64,000 bases of DNA from Bacteroidales bacterium (GTDB taxonomy: Bacteria > Bacteroidota > Bacteroidia > Bacteroidales > UBA932), in contig JAFXFS010000016.1 in NCBI GenBank assembly GCA_017513445.1, positions 1 to 64,000 on the forward strand, written 5' to 3'. Shown one piece after another: positions 26,814 through 37,101 of the stretch (its first letter is position 1; each line of letters starts with the position of its first letter). The position numbers and the translations under genes were made by a program. The notes under the pieces were generated by a model, which did not search any database, was not told the DNA's origin, and worked only from the letters and a program-made list of their open reading frames with translations.

Positions 26814-27285
26814 AGATTGCCGGGCTCCGCCCAGCAATGACGGAGGTTTACTTTTCGCCCAGCAATGACGCTTTCTTTTGCGTCATTCCCGAGCTTGTCT
26901 CGGGAATCTGTTATAGATTGCCGCGCAAGCGCAGCAATGACGGATATCGTTTCGCCCAGCAATGACGAGAAAGAAAGATTGCCGCGCAAGCGCAGCAATG
27001 ACGGAAAAGTATGCTCAGCAATGATTGTATATTCTCGTCATTCACGCGGTTGTTTCGTTATACGTCATTCCTGCGACGCAGTCGCGCAGCAATGACGCTA
27101 CTATTGCGTCATTCCCGAGCTTGTCTCGGGAATCTGTTTATATTTATAACAGAATGATACTCAACAGATTGCCGCGCAAGCGCAACAATGACGGATATGG
27201 CTTCGCCCTGCAATGACGGATATGGTTTCGCCCAGCAATGACGGAAAAGTACTCCCAGCAATGATGTTTCAGTATAAGTAAAAGC

Positions 27286-27320
27286 AAAAAAAAGAGGGGA
27301 ATTGCATTGCAATCTCCCTC
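27286..27320 (-). terminator. Terminator of gapA
   Basis: On the minus strand a 12-base stem with one mismatch (GAGGGAGATTGC/GCAATTCCCCTC) is followed by eight T. It lies just after the gapA stop. Confidence 0.85.
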
Positions 27321-27343
27321 TGTAATACTTGTTTCAAACAATA

Positions 27344-28372
<1,029 letters not shown>

Positions 28373-28419
28373 TTAAACTTTAATATCTTGTTGCGAATAA
28401 TCTTCTCACAAAAATCGTA

Positions 28420-28427
28420 CAAAGTTA
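28420..28427 (-). promoter_or_regulatory. -7 element of gapA
   Basis: TAACTTTG on the minus strand, 69 bases before the gapA start, matches TAnnTTTG. No obvious -33 element. Confidence 0.45.
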
Positions 28428-28459
28428 AACAATAAATTAAAAAAATCACACTTAATAAC

Positions 28460-28467
28460 TATATTTG
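28460..28467 (+). promoter_or_regulatory. -7 element of the surE-lpxB transcript
   Basis: TATATTTG lies 23 bases before the surE ATG at 28490. It would start the long plus-strand gene run that reaches 37101. Confidence 0.5.
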
Positions 28468-28489
28468 CGATGATAAAATTAAAATTTTG

Positions 28490-29281
28490 ATGAAATTAAG
28501 AGAAATATTGGTTATCAATGATGATGGCATTGACTCAAAAGGTATCAAAGTGCTGTCAGAATTTATGAGAAAGTATGGCAATGTGACAGTCGTTGCCCCT
28601 AAATACCCACAATCTGGCAAGTCTGCCTCTTTGACATTGGACAATCCTTTAATACTCAAAAAGTATTCAAGTTCTCCAGCTACAGAATCGCTTGGAGAGA
28701 TTCATTACTACTCTTTGTCTGGAACACCTGCTGATTGTGCTAAAATGGCTATCAATATCCATCTAAATAGTGGAATAAAGACAGACCTTTTGGTATCAGG
28801 TATAAATCACGGTACCAATTGCTCGATAGCCTCTGTCTATTCTGGTACATTGGGAGCTGCTGTAGAGGCAACTATCTATGGAATTCCAGCTTTAGGATTT
28901 TCGCTTGATGATCATAGTGAAGATGCAAATTTTGAATCTACACTACATTATGCAGATATTATCATCAAAGAATATCTTAATACACCATATAAAGAGGGTG
29001 TTTATCTAAATATAAATGTACCAAATCTCCCTGTAGAGGATATTAAAGGCATAAAATTTGCCAAACAGGGCAGAGGACAGTGGATTAAGGAGTTTGATGA
29101 GTATAAAGATCCTAAAGGTCACCAGTTTTTCTGGATGGGAGGACACTTCAATAATCTGACAAACGATCAGGACGCAGACCATATTGCACTCCATTCAGGT
29201 TATGTGACTATTGTTCCACATAAAGTAGATAATACTGATTATGAAGAGATTGAGAGACTAAAATCTCTTTGGAATATTTAA
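28490..29281 (+). CDS. surE: 5'-nucleotidase SurE
   Basis: A 263-residue metal-dependent nucleoside-monophosphate phosphatase. The metal site NDDGIDSKGIKVL is near residue 10. SGKSASLTL, SGTPADCAKMAI and SGINHGTNCSIASVYSGTLGAA follow in the usual order. ATG 28490 is preferred over a TTG one codon earlier. The gene is followed after 2 bases by lpxB, so the two share a transcript. Confidence 0.95.
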   Translation: MKLREILVINDDGIDSKGIKVLSEFMRKYGNVTVVAPKYPQSGKSASLTLDNPLILKKYSSSPATESLGEIHYYSLSGTPADCAKMAINIHLNSGIKTDLLVSGINHGTNCSIASVYSGTLGAAVEATIYGIPALGFSLDDHSEDANFESTLHYADIIIKEYLNTPYKEGVYLNINVPNLPVEDIKGIKFAKQGRGQWIKEFDEYKDPKGHQFFWMGGHFNNLTNDQDADHIALHSGYVTIVPHKVDNTDYEEIERLKSLWNI

Positions 29282-29283
29282 AT

Positions 29284-30414
29284 ATGAGATATTACATTAT
29301 TGCAGGTGAACCATCCGGAGACTTACACGCCTCAAATCTGATTAAGTCAATCATCAAAAGAGATGATGCGGCGAAAATCAGAGCAATGGCTGGTGATTTG
29401 TCGCGTGAAGCAGGTGCTGAACTATACAGACACTACAAAGATACTGCAGTAATGGGTATTGTTGAGGTAGTAAAAAAGGCGGGCAAAATTCTCAATAATC
29501 TTAGCGATTGCAAGAGAGATATACTTCAATTTAATCCAGATGTAATAATACTTGTCGATTATCCGGGATTCAACCTTAAAATAGCAAAGTTTGCCAAAAG
29601 CAGAGGTATAAAGGTCTTTTACTATATTGCGCCAAAGGTTTGGGCCTGGAAAGAACATAGAGTTAAAGAGTTAAGAAAATATGTTGATAGACTCTATATA
29701 ATTTTCCCATTTGAGAAAGATTACTTTACCCAAAGAGGTGTAGAAGTTATCTATCTTGGCAATCCATTGGCCGATTTAGAGAGTATGGATACAAATGAAT
29801 CAATTGAAGAATTTCGCCAAAAACACCATCTTTCAAATAGCAAATTTATTGCGCTATTCCCTGGCAGCAGGAAGATGGAAATAGAGTATCTTATGCCTCT
29901 CTATTTGGAATTCAACAAGATTCTAAAACAATCTCAATACTCTGATTATAAGTTACTTATAGCACAGGTTGATTCGATTGATGAATCACTTTACCACAAC
30001 TTTATAGATGGTACGGACATTGCATTGATTAAGGGTGATAACCGTACTTTGCTACGACATTCAGAGTGTGCTATCATCTGTTCCGGGACAGCTTCATTGG
30101 AAGCTGCTCTTTTGGATACTAAACATTTAGTATGTTATGGATTTAATAAAATCTCTTACGCAATAGCCAAGCTGTTTGTTAAGATTAAATATGTATCATT
30201 GCCTAATATTATTGCTGGGAAAGAGGTAGTCAAAGAGTTAATACAGGGAGAAGCAACTCCACAAAATATTTTTAAAGAAGTAGTTAGAATCCTCTCAGAT
30301 TGCGACTATTCAAACAGAATGGAAAGATCTTTTAAAGAGATCCAAGAAAATCTAAATGGAAAGGGAGCATCAGATAGGATAGCCGATTCAATTTATAATG
30401 CATTAAAAGGATAA
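29284..30414 (+). CDS. lpxB: Lipid-A-disaccharide synthase
   Basis: A 376-residue peripheral inner-membrane glycosyltransferase joining UDP-diacylglucosamine and lipid X in lipid A synthesis. The N-terminal AGEPSGDLHASNLI, DYPGFNLKIAKFAKSRGI and YYIAPKVWAWKEHRVK motifs are present. The central IALFPGSRKMEIEYLMP and late CSGTASLEAALL complete the family pattern. ATG 29284 fits the family start (MRYYIIAGEPSGD). An in-frame ATG 15 bases earlier lies inside surE. Confidence 0.96.
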   Translation: MRYYIIAGEPSGDLHASNLIKSIIKRDDAAKIRAMAGDLSREAGAELYRHYKDTAVMGIVEVVKKAGKILNNLSDCKRDILQFNPDVIILVDYPGFNLKIAKFAKSRGIKVFYYIAPKVWAWKEHRVKELRKYVDRLYIIFPFEKDYFTQRGVEVIYLGNPLADLESMDTNESIEEFRQKHHLSNSKFIALFPGSRKMEIEYLMPLYLEFNKILKQSQYSDYKLLIAQVDSIDESLYHNFIDGTDIALIKGDNRTLLRHSECAIICSGTASLEAALLDTKHLVCYGFNKISYAIAKLFVKIKYVSLPNIIAGKEVVKELIQGEATPQNIFKEVVRILSDCDYSNRMERSFKEIQENLNGKGASDRIADSIYNALKG

Positions 30415-30418
30415 TAAT

Positions 30419-31318
30419 ATGATTTTCAATTTGTTACAAGCAGGGACAGAGATTATTTCAGATTCAACAAAAGTAGAGTTAGGAGAGAAACTTAGTGAGT
30501 TAGCCAAAATGGAACCATCGGAATTGGTTGCCACTTTAGGTGAGAGTTTAGTAAAGTTTTCTCTTAAAGTGGTTGTTGCACTTTTGATTTATGCTCTTGG
30601 AATGTTTCTGATTAAACGTATCAAAAAAGCAACAAATAGAATTTTTGAGAAGAGAAATGTAGAGATTTCATTAAGAAAATTTCTAACAAGCATAATTAAT
30701 GTTCTGCTAATAATTCTTCTTATAGTAACAATTATAGGAATTTTAGGAATTAACACCACCTCTTTTGCTGCACTCCTTGCATCTGGTGGTGTTGCAATAG
30801 GTCTTGCTGTATCAGGAACAATGCAGAATTTTGCAGGAGGAATTATGATTCTTGCTTTTAAACCATTCAAGATTGGAGATTATATTGAAGCTCAGGGTTA
30901 TGCAGGTGTCGTTTCTGATATTTCAATTACAACTACAGTTTTGAAAACTACTGATAATAAGGCAATTATCCTTCCTAACGGCTCTCTTTCAAATGGTACA
31001 ATCAATAACTATTCTGCTTGCAGTAAAAGACGTGTTGACTGGAAAATTTCAATCTCTTACGGAGATGACTTTGAAAAGGCGCAGAAACTTCTTCTTGAGT
31101 TATTAAATAGTGATAAAAGAGTTCTCTCAGATCCAGCACCAGTTCAGGTTGTACTTGGAGAGATGGCAGATAGCGCAGTAGTTATCTATGCTCGTGCTTG
31201 GGTAAATAGTGGAGATTACTGGGATGTATATTTTGACTACAATAAAAAATTCTATGAAATAATGCCTGAAAATGGTTTTACATTTCCATTCCCTCAGATT
31301 CAGATACATCATAGCTAA
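30419..31318 (+). CDS. Small-conductance mechanosensitive channel, MscS family
   Basis: A 299-residue inner-membrane channel that releases solutes on hypo-osmotic shock. Three membrane segments are seen. The third is the Gly/Ala-rich pore helix (LLASGGVAIGLAVSGTMQNFAGG at about 115-137, given for identification). The beta domain (FKIGDYIEAQGYAGVVSDI) and ILPNGSLSNGTINNYS follow. The C-terminal alpha/beta domain is complete. Length matches E. coli MscS (286). It lies upstream of a HAMP-like protein and trkH, so osmotic and potassium functions are grouped. Confidence 0.93.
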   Translation: MIFNLLQAGTEIISDSTKVELGEKLSELAKMEPSELVATLGESLVKFSLKVVVALLIYALGMFLIKRIKKATNRIFEKRNVEISLRKFLTSIINVLLIILLIVTIIGILGINTTSFAALLASGGVAIGLAVSGTMQNFAGGIMILAFKPFKIGDYIEAQGYAGVVSDISITTTVLKTTDNKAIILPNGSLSNGTINNYSACSKRRVDWKISISYGDDFEKAQKLLLELLNSDKRVLSDPAPVQVVLGEMADSAVVIYARAWVNSGDYWDVYFDYNKKFYEIMPENGFTFPFPQIQIHHS

Positions 31319-31333
31319 TTATTTAGTATATTC

Positions 31334-31352
31334 GCAAAATATGTCATTTTGC
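31334..31352. promoter_or_regulatory. Inverted repeat directly before the HAMP-like gene
   Basis: GCAAAAT/ATTTTGC arms with a 5-base loop end two bases before ATG 31354, inside the 35-base gap after mscS. It could block ribosome access as a hairpin or bind a regulator. A near-consensus TATATTCG lies just upstream at 31327. Confidence 0.4.
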
Positions 31353-31353
31353 A

Positions 31354-32127
31354 ATGAGAAATAGAAAAAATAAAAAAACGGTAGGAATCAGGAGAAAAGT
31401 ATCTCTTGGTTTCATAATTATAGCCATTATTCTGATATTTTCAAGCGTAATTTCCATATTTGAATATCGCAGAATGAGTGACTATGTATCAAGTTTGATT
31501 GCCGATAATATCAACAGTATCAACCTTGCTCGTGAATTGTCACAATTGCAGAGCGAATTCAATTCAGAGTTGCTTTTGCAGATGACAGCTATGGATTCAC
31601 TTTCATATCCGAAAATAGCAGATGATCAATTTTTAGAGAATATAAATCAGATCAGAAGTTCATTCAATTCTCAACAAGAGAAGGAGATGGCAGATTCAGT
31701 AATGTACTCTTATGCTGCCTATATGCAAGTTGCAAGAGAGATAGAGGATATCTGGCCGCAAGGTGTCGAAGCAAGAAAAGATTGGTATGTAAATAGATTG
31801 CAACCGATGCATATTCTTCAATCAAAGTATATCAATCAAATCACAGAGTTGAGTCAAAAGGCATTAGAGCTTAACTCTCAATCACTTCAAGATGGTTTTT
31901 ACAGAAGTATTATGCCAAATGTAGCATCAGCAGTAGCTGGATTGGTGTTGGTCTTTCTTTTCAATATTTACCTTAATTTCTACCTGATTTCGCCAATTGT
32001 CAGGATGAAAAAGGCACTTTCTGATTATAAAGATTACAAGAAAGAGTATAAGGTAAGTGTGGTAAATGATGACGAAATAGCTGGATTGAATGAACTTATT
32101 CACGAAGTTCTTGAAAGCAAAAAATAG
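31354..32127 (+). CDS. Membrane protein with four-helix sensor and HAMP-like end, no output domain
   Basis: A 257-residue protein with two membrane segments (about residues 16-37 and 187-208). Between them is a helical, charged domain of about 150 residues like the four-helix-bundle sensors of chemoreceptors and kinases. The C-terminal 45 residues (ISPIVRMKKALSDYKDY, then NDDEIAGLNELIHEVLESKK) look like a single HAMP domain, with its Pro and the DEIAGL-type motif. No kinase, cyclase or methyl-accepting region follows. trkH starts 5 bases later, so it may sense osmotic state or ions and act on TrkH or another partner. Function unproven. Confidence 0.8.
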   Translation: MRNRKNKKTVGIRRKVSLGFIIIAIILIFSSVISIFEYRRMSDYVSSLIADNINSINLARELSQLQSEFNSELLLQMTAMDSLSYPKIADDQFLENINQIRSSFNSQQEKEMADSVMYSYAAYMQVAREIEDIWPQGVEARKDWYVNRLQPMHILQSKYINQITELSQKALELNSQSLQDGFYRSIMPNVASAVAGLVLVFLFNIYLNFYLISPIVRMKKALSDYKDYKKEYKVSVVNDDEIAGLNELIHEVLESKK

Positions 32128-32132
32128 TAGAT

Positions 32133-33581
32133 ATGAATATTAGAGCAATTTCGAGAAGTCTTGGTATTGTGTTGATTATCAATGCAATAATGATGTTTTT
32201 GTCTGCCGGAGTTGCTGCTCTTAATAATTTTGACACCTCATTTTCTCCACTTATTCTAAGTGCTTTAATAACATTTACAGTTGGTCTCTTTCCTCTAATT
32301 TTTGTAAGGGAGAGGAATCAGATGAAGCTTATTGAGGGTTACATTGTTGTCTTCCTTGGATGGCTTATTTCTGTAATTTTCGGTATGTTGCCATTCGTAA
32401 TGTGGGGAGGAGATTTTACCCTTGTAAATGCCTGGTTTGAGTGTTGCTCAGGTTATACAACAACAGGTGCTACAATTCTCAAAGATGTTGAATCACTTCC
32501 TAAAGGTTTGCTTTTATGGAGAAGTTCAACCCATTTTCTGGGTGGTATTGGAGTAGTGGTATTTATTCTACTCTTAATTCCTACACTTAAGAATAATTAT
32601 ACTCAAATTTCAAGTACCGATATTTCTGATGTATCAAAGGATTATTATAGTAAAAGGACCACTAAGATTATAAATGTAAGATTATATATCTATCTGGGAC
32701 TTAATATTTTAATGATATTGGCACTACTATTAGCGGGACTTCCACTATTTGATGCAGTTAATACCTCTTTTTCAACCATTGCAACAGGAGGTTTCCATAT
32801 AAAAAATGCCTCAATTGCAGCTTATGATTCATTTCTGATAGAGTCGATTACTAGTATTTTTACACTAGTTGCAAGTTTGCACTTCGGCTTGTTATACCTA
32901 TCATTGGTCAATAGAAAGGCTAAAATATTATCCTCAAATGTTACAAAGTTCTTTTTGAGATTTGTATTAATATCTGCATTAATTATCTCTATTACACTAT
33001 TTATTGAGGGTAATTATGATACAATATGGAGCAGTTTAAGACACGGTTTCTTCCAGACAATAACAATAGTCTCTACTACTGGATTTGCAACAGCTGATAC
33101 TTCTCAATGGCCGGTATTGACAATATTTATACTACTTCTTCTAATGTTGGTAGGTGGATGTTCCGGCTCTACAGTAGGTGGTCTTAAAGCTGACAGATTA
33201 GCCATTATAATTGCCTCTGTAAAGACCAGTATCAAGAAACAGGCCCACCAAAATGCAGTTATACCGGTAAAACTTGGTAAAGATATTATAAGCAGTAAAC
33301 TTGTAAACTCAGTATTGACATTTACAGCACTATACATTGCTCTTATAATTCTCTTTATGTTTATTTATGCTCTCTGTGGTATTCCAATGTTGGAATCATT
33401 TACAGGTTCACTTGCTCATATGAGTAATGTTGGTCCCGGTTTTGGCTTTATTGGGTCAGTTGGTAACTATGCTGAGATACCATCCATTGCCAAATTCATA
33501 ATGGGTATTCAAATGATAATTGGTCGTATTGAGATCTATCCACTATTAATCATTATTACACTATTGTATAAAAGAAAGTAA
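32133..33581 (+). CDS. trkH: Trk/Ktr-type potassium transporter membrane subunit
   Basis: A 482-residue K+ transporter with the four pore-loop repeats of the TrkH/KtrB family. The four filter regions are YTTTGATIL near residue 110, STIATGGFHI near 217, TTGFATAD near 315, and SNVGPGFGFIG near 430. About ten membrane helices surround them. TrkH normally needs the cytoplasmic NAD/ATP-binding TrkA, which is not in this window. The upstream neighbour is a HAMP-like membrane protein and the downstream helicase overlaps by one base. Confidence 0.94.
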   Translation: MNIRAISRSLGIVLIINAIMMFLSAGVAALNNFDTSFSPLILSALITFTVGLFPLIFVRERNQMKLIEGYIVVFLGWLISVIFGMLPFVMWGGDFTLVNAWFECCSGYTTTGATILKDVESLPKGLLLWRSSTHFLGGIGVVVFILLLIPTLKNNYTQISSTDISDVSKDYYSKRTTKIINVRLYIYLGLNILMILALLLAGLPLFDAVNTSFSTIATGGFHIKNASIAAYDSFLIESITSIFTLVASLHFGLLYLSLVNRKAKILSSNVTKFFLRFVLISALIISITLFIEGNYDTIWSSLRHGFFQTITIVSTTGFATADTSQWPVLTIFILLLLMLVGGCSGSTVGGLKADRLAIIIASVKTSIKKQAHQNAVIPVKLGKDIISSKLVNSVLTFTALYIALIILFMFIYALCGIPMLESFTGSLAHMSNVGPGFGFIGSVGNYAEIPSIAKFIMGIQMIIGRIEIYPLLIIITLLYKRK

Positions 33582-34990
33582 TGGCACTCGCAGATTTCCT
33601 ATACGAAAAGATTTTGTCAAAGTTTAGGTTTGAACCTACTGAATGCCAGCTTCAACTATTCAAAGATTTAGCAGCATTTGCCTATAATGGTGGAGAATCT
33701 GATATAATGGTAATAAATGGTTATGCCGGTACAGGTAAGACAACTGCGATCTCTGCTTTTATTTCAGCAATTAAAGAGAGAGGCATCAGATATACACTTC
33801 TTGCTCCGACAGGCAGAGCTACCAAAGTTCTATCCAAATATTCAAATGAAAGAGCTTTTACTATACATAAACATATTTACCGTCAAAAGAATCTAAATCA
33901 AGGGGTAGGAGAGTTCTCACTTGATATAAATAAATCAACTGATAGATTCTACATTGTCGATGAGGCATCATTAATCACAAATTACTCTGAAAGTTCTATT
34001 TTTGGAACAGGTGATCTTTTGGATGATCTAATTACATATGTACGACAAGGGGTAAATTGTAAGTTAATCTTAATAGGTGATAATGCACAGTTACCACCTG
34101 TCGGCCTCGATATATCTCCTGCACTTGACCTTGAATATCTCTCACAGTATGGAGAGATTGCCTTCTCTGAATTGAGAAGTGTCGTAAGGCAGGCAGAGTT
34201 GTCCGGAATACTTCACAATGCTACAATTCTACGACGTGAGATAGAGAATTATGACTATGATACTCCAAAGTTTGAAAAAGGGCAATTTGCTGATTTTGAG
34301 GTAATTAACTCATCTGATTTAATAGAGTCTATATCAACTGCTTACGATAAATATGGAGAAGATGAGACAATTATACTTTGCCGTTCCAATAAAAGAGCAA
34401 ATAGGTACAATAATGGAATAAGATCTACAGTTCTTTTTAAAGAGGAGAGATTGGCTAAGGGAGATAAATTGATGATAGTCAAAAATTGTTATCAATTTCT
34501 TGAAGATTGCGAAGAGGTTGATTTTATAGCAAATGGAGATGTTGCATACCTTGAGAGAATCTCAAAATACCAGAAACTATATGGATTGGAATTTGCTCAG
34601 GCAACCCTCTCTTTTCCCGATTATAATAACATCGAAATTGATGCAAAAATCATAATTGATACTCTATTTAGTGAATCTCCAGCTCTTAATTCAGAGCAAC
34701 AGAATGCTCTATTTGAGGGAGTTTTAGAGGATTATGCACATATAACTCCTAAGAAGAAACGTTTTCAGATGTTGAGAGAGGATAAATATTTCAATGCTAT
34801 TCAGATAAAATATGCTAATGCAATAACCTGTCATAAATCACAAGGAGGACAGTGGAAATGTGTCTTCATTGATAATCCATTTTTTAGAGACGAGTTAAGC
34901 ATTGACGATAAAAAGTGGCTCTACACTGCTATTACGCGAGGTGTTGAGAAAGTTTACCTTGTTAATTTTCCTGATAATTATTTTATATAG
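33581..34990 (+). CDS. RecD-like superfamily 1 DNA helicase
   Basis: A 469-residue ATPase related to RecD/Dda helicases, unwinding DNA in 5'-3' direction. Motif I (INGYAGTGKTTAISAF) is near residue 45, motif II (FYIVDEASLI) near 125, motif III (LILIGDNAQLPPVG) near 160, and the C-terminal motifs AITCHKSQGGQWKCVFID and LYTAITRG near 420-455. It lacks the long N-terminal region of RecD2 and partners RecB/RecC. It overlaps trkH by one base and is co-transcribed with genes of unrelated function. Confidence 0.92.
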   Translation: MALADFLYEKILSKFRFEPTECQLQLFKDLAAFAYNGGESDIMVINGYAGTGKTTAISAFISAIKERGIRYTLLAPTGRATKVLSKYSNERAFTIHKHIYRQKNLNQGVGEFSLDINKSTDRFYIVDEASLITNYSESSIFGTGDLLDDLITYVRQGVNCKLILIGDNAQLPPVGLDISPALDLEYLSQYGEIAFSELRSVVRQAELSGILHNATILRREIENYDYDTPKFEKGQFADFEVINSSDLIESISTAYDKYGEDETIILCRSNKRANRYNNGIRSTVLFKEERLAKGDKLMIVKNCYQFLEDCEEVDFIANGDVAYLERISKYQKLYGLEFAQATLSFPDYNNIEIDAKIIIDTLFSESPALNSEQQNALFEGVLEDYAHITPKKKRFQMLREDKYFNAIQIKYANAITCHKSQGGQWKCVFIDNPFFRDELSIDDKKWLYTAITRGVEKVYLVNFPDNYFI

Positions 34991-34992
34991 AT

Positions 34993-37101
34993 ATGAAAAG
35001 AATTTTAGTTGTAATTACATTTTTAGTGATCTCCATAGTTTCAAATGCGCAATTGAAACTATCTCAGTCACAGTTAGTTAATGGTATTCCAAGTGGAATT
35101 GTAGAGGATATTCCATATCCGGTGAAGTTTATCAATGAGGATGAATTGTTGCTTTTCTATCCAAAGAGTGGCAGTTATTCAATTTATAAACTTTCAAAGC
35201 AATCAAAGACTTTTACAGATTATCAGCCATCAACCAATGGTGATCCTGAATTGATTAAAAAAGCAGCAGCGAAGTTGGGAAAAGAGGCACTAAACCTCTC
35301 TCTCTCTCCAGACAAGAGATATATCGCTTATACAAAAGGTAATAATCTCTACTGCTATAATATTGCTAAAGAAACAATTAAACAACTTACCTTCGATGGC
35401 AGCGAAGATATATTAAATGGTTATGCTTCCTGGGTTTACTATGAAGAGATTCTTGGCCGTTCATCAAGATATAAAGCATTCTGGTGGTCTCCTGATAGTG
35501 AAACGATAGCTTTTTATAGATTTGATAATAGTAATGTTGAAGAGTTCCCAATCTATTCAGCAAAAGGACAGAGGGGATCTTTCACAGCAAACTCATATCC
35601 TAAACCAGGTGAAGCAAACCCAACAGTAAAAATTGGTTTCGCTAATATCCAAAATGAATCTGTTGTCTGGACGAATCTTGAAGATCAAAAAGATCAATAT
35701 TTTGGAATTCCTTTCTGGGATGAAACAGGTTCAAGATTTATTCTTCCTTGGATGTCTCGAGACCAAAAAGATATGCTTATTTACTCAGTTAATCCAAACA
35801 ATGGGGATAACTCCGTTATCTATAAAGAGCATCAAGATACTTTTATCGATTGGCCGAATCAATTGGTACATACAGAGAAGGGATTTTACTTTATAAGAGA
35901 CTTTGATAAGTCGGGTTGGGAGCAGATTTACTATCTATCATACGATGGTAAAGTATTCCATCAAATGACTCGAGGTAATAATTGGGGTATCAAGATATTA
36001 TCATTTGATAAAAAATATCTTTATTATACTTCAAGAACAAATATTACAACAATTAATCAGGTATTCAGGGTATCTATCAAGGATAATTATATTCAAGATA
36101 TGATTTCACTTCCTGACTATAATTTCACAAATGTGGTTATCTCTCCAAAGGGTGAAAGATTTGCTGCACACTTCTCAAATTCTAAAACACCTACTAAGGT
36201 TGCTGTGATTGATATCAAAAATCAAGACTCTTGGTTGATTGCAGATAGCAGAGGCGAGAAATATTACTCTTACAAAATTGCAACTCCAGAGATACTATTT
36301 TTCAGTAACAGAGATGGTCAGGTTTTACCAATTAAGATCATTTTCCCAGTAAATATGAAAGAGGGTAAGAAATATCCTGTACACGTAGATGTTTATGGAG
36401 GTCCTAACCATACTAATGTAATGGATACTTGGTCAAATCCATCATTTGATAATCAGTGGTGGGCTACCAATGATGTTATCCAAGTCTATCTTGATAACAG
36501 GGCGTCCGGTCACCTTGGCAAGAAGGGTATTAATGATGTCTATGGCAATCTTGGTTATCACGAACTTAATGACTATGTTGATGCAATGTCTTGGTTAATA
36601 AGACATTACGATTGTATTGATCCTGACAAAGTAGGTATTGAGGGCTTCTCTTTTGGTGGTACTATGACAGTACTTGCAGTAACAAAAGCTAATAAAGTAT
36701 TTAAGTATGGTATTGCAGGTGGTGGAGTATATGATTGGATGCTATATGACACACATTATACTGAAAGATATATGAATACTCCTCAGAACAATCCTAAAGG
36801 TTATAAAAGCTCAAGAGCTATGAACTATTTGGATAACTATTATGGAGATGAAACAAATATGCTTCAAATCACTCACGGAACAGGTGATGATAATGTTCAC
36901 TTCCAAAATACACTTCAACTTATTGACGAGTTGATGAAGAAAGGAAAGAGATTTGAGTTGATGATCTATCCTGATGGTATGCACGGTTATAGAGGATATC
37001 AGAGAGAATTCTGGGACAGAGAAAATATGATTTTCTGGTATAAGTATTTGTTAAACAAACCTTTACCGGATATACTTAATTATTCTCTTGAGAAAGAATA
37101 A
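34993..37101 (+). CDS. Dipeptidyl peptidase IV-type S9 peptidase
   Basis: A 702-residue exported serine peptidase that removes X-Pro dipeptides from peptide N-termini, probably in the periplasm. It has a signal peptide (1-19, ending SNA), then a beta-propeller (about 30-440) with YASWVYYEEILGRSSRYKAFWW-like DPP4 features that include the Glu-Glu pair binding the substrate amino group. The alpha/beta hydrolase domain holds Ser553 (GFSFGG), an Asp at 632 or 633 (GTGDDNVHF) and His664 (DGMHGYRG). It serves peptide use by a Bacteroidales cell. The 3' end overlaps the convergent methyltransferase gene by 26 bases. Confidence 0.93.
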   Translation: MKRILVVITFLVISIVSNAQLKLSQSQLVNGIPSGIVEDIPYPVKFINEDELLLFYPKSGSYSIYKLSKQSKTFTDYQPSTNGDPELIKKAAAKLGKEALNLSLSPDKRYIAYTKGNNLYCYNIAKETIKQLTFDGSEDILNGYASWVYYEEILGRSSRYKAFWWSPDSETIAFYRFDNSNVEEFPIYSAKGQRGSFTANSYPKPGEANPTVKIGFANIQNESVVWTNLEDQKDQYFGIPFWDETGSRFILPWMSRDQKDMLIYSVNPNNGDNSVIYKEHQDTFIDWPNQLVHTEKGFYFIRDFDKSGWEQIYYLSYDGKVFHQMTRGNNWGIKILSFDKKYLYYTSRTNITTINQVFRVSIKDNYIQDMISLPDYNFTNVVISPKGERFAAHFSNSKTPTKVAVIDIKNQDSWLIADSRGEKYYSYKIATPEILFFSNRDGQVLPIKIIFPVNMKEGKKYPVHVDVYGGPNHTNVMDTWSNPSFDNQWWATNDVIQVYLDNRASGHLGKKGINDVYGNLGYHELNDYVDAMSWLIRHYDCIDPDKVGIEGFSFGGTMTVLAVTKANKVFKYGIAGGGVYDWMLYDTHYTERYMNTPQNNPKGYKSSRAMNYLDNYYGDETNMLQITHGTGDDNVHFQNTLQLIDELMKKGKRFELMIYPDGMHGYRGYQREFWDRENMIFWYKYLLNKPLPDILNYSLEKE

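Larger units (their letters stand above)
26388..27343. repeat. Island of palindromic repeats between convergent genes
   Basis: Nearly the whole 956-base space is built from short repeats. A 30-base palindrome with arms ATTCCCGAG/CTCGGGAAT occurs at 26467, 26561, 26882 and 27108. An AGATTGCCG...CAGCAATGACG unit with variable GC-rich centre (GCGCAAGCGC, GGGCTCCGCCC) occurs many times, sometimes reduced to its right half. Three 76-base tandem units are embedded at 26591-26813. The units can form strong hairpins. No reading frame here is conserved-looking. The LOG-like gene and gapA converge on the island. Confidence 0.9.

Noticed and set aside
26574..27341. Several open frames of 60-80 codons on both strands in the repeat island
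   Set aside because: They are translations of the repeated palindromes (recurring ARQSITDSRDKLGNDA-type peptides) and have no independent gene features.
26388..27343. CRISPR array
   Set aside because: Units are irregular in spacing and type, share sequence between supposed spacers, and no cas gene is nearby.
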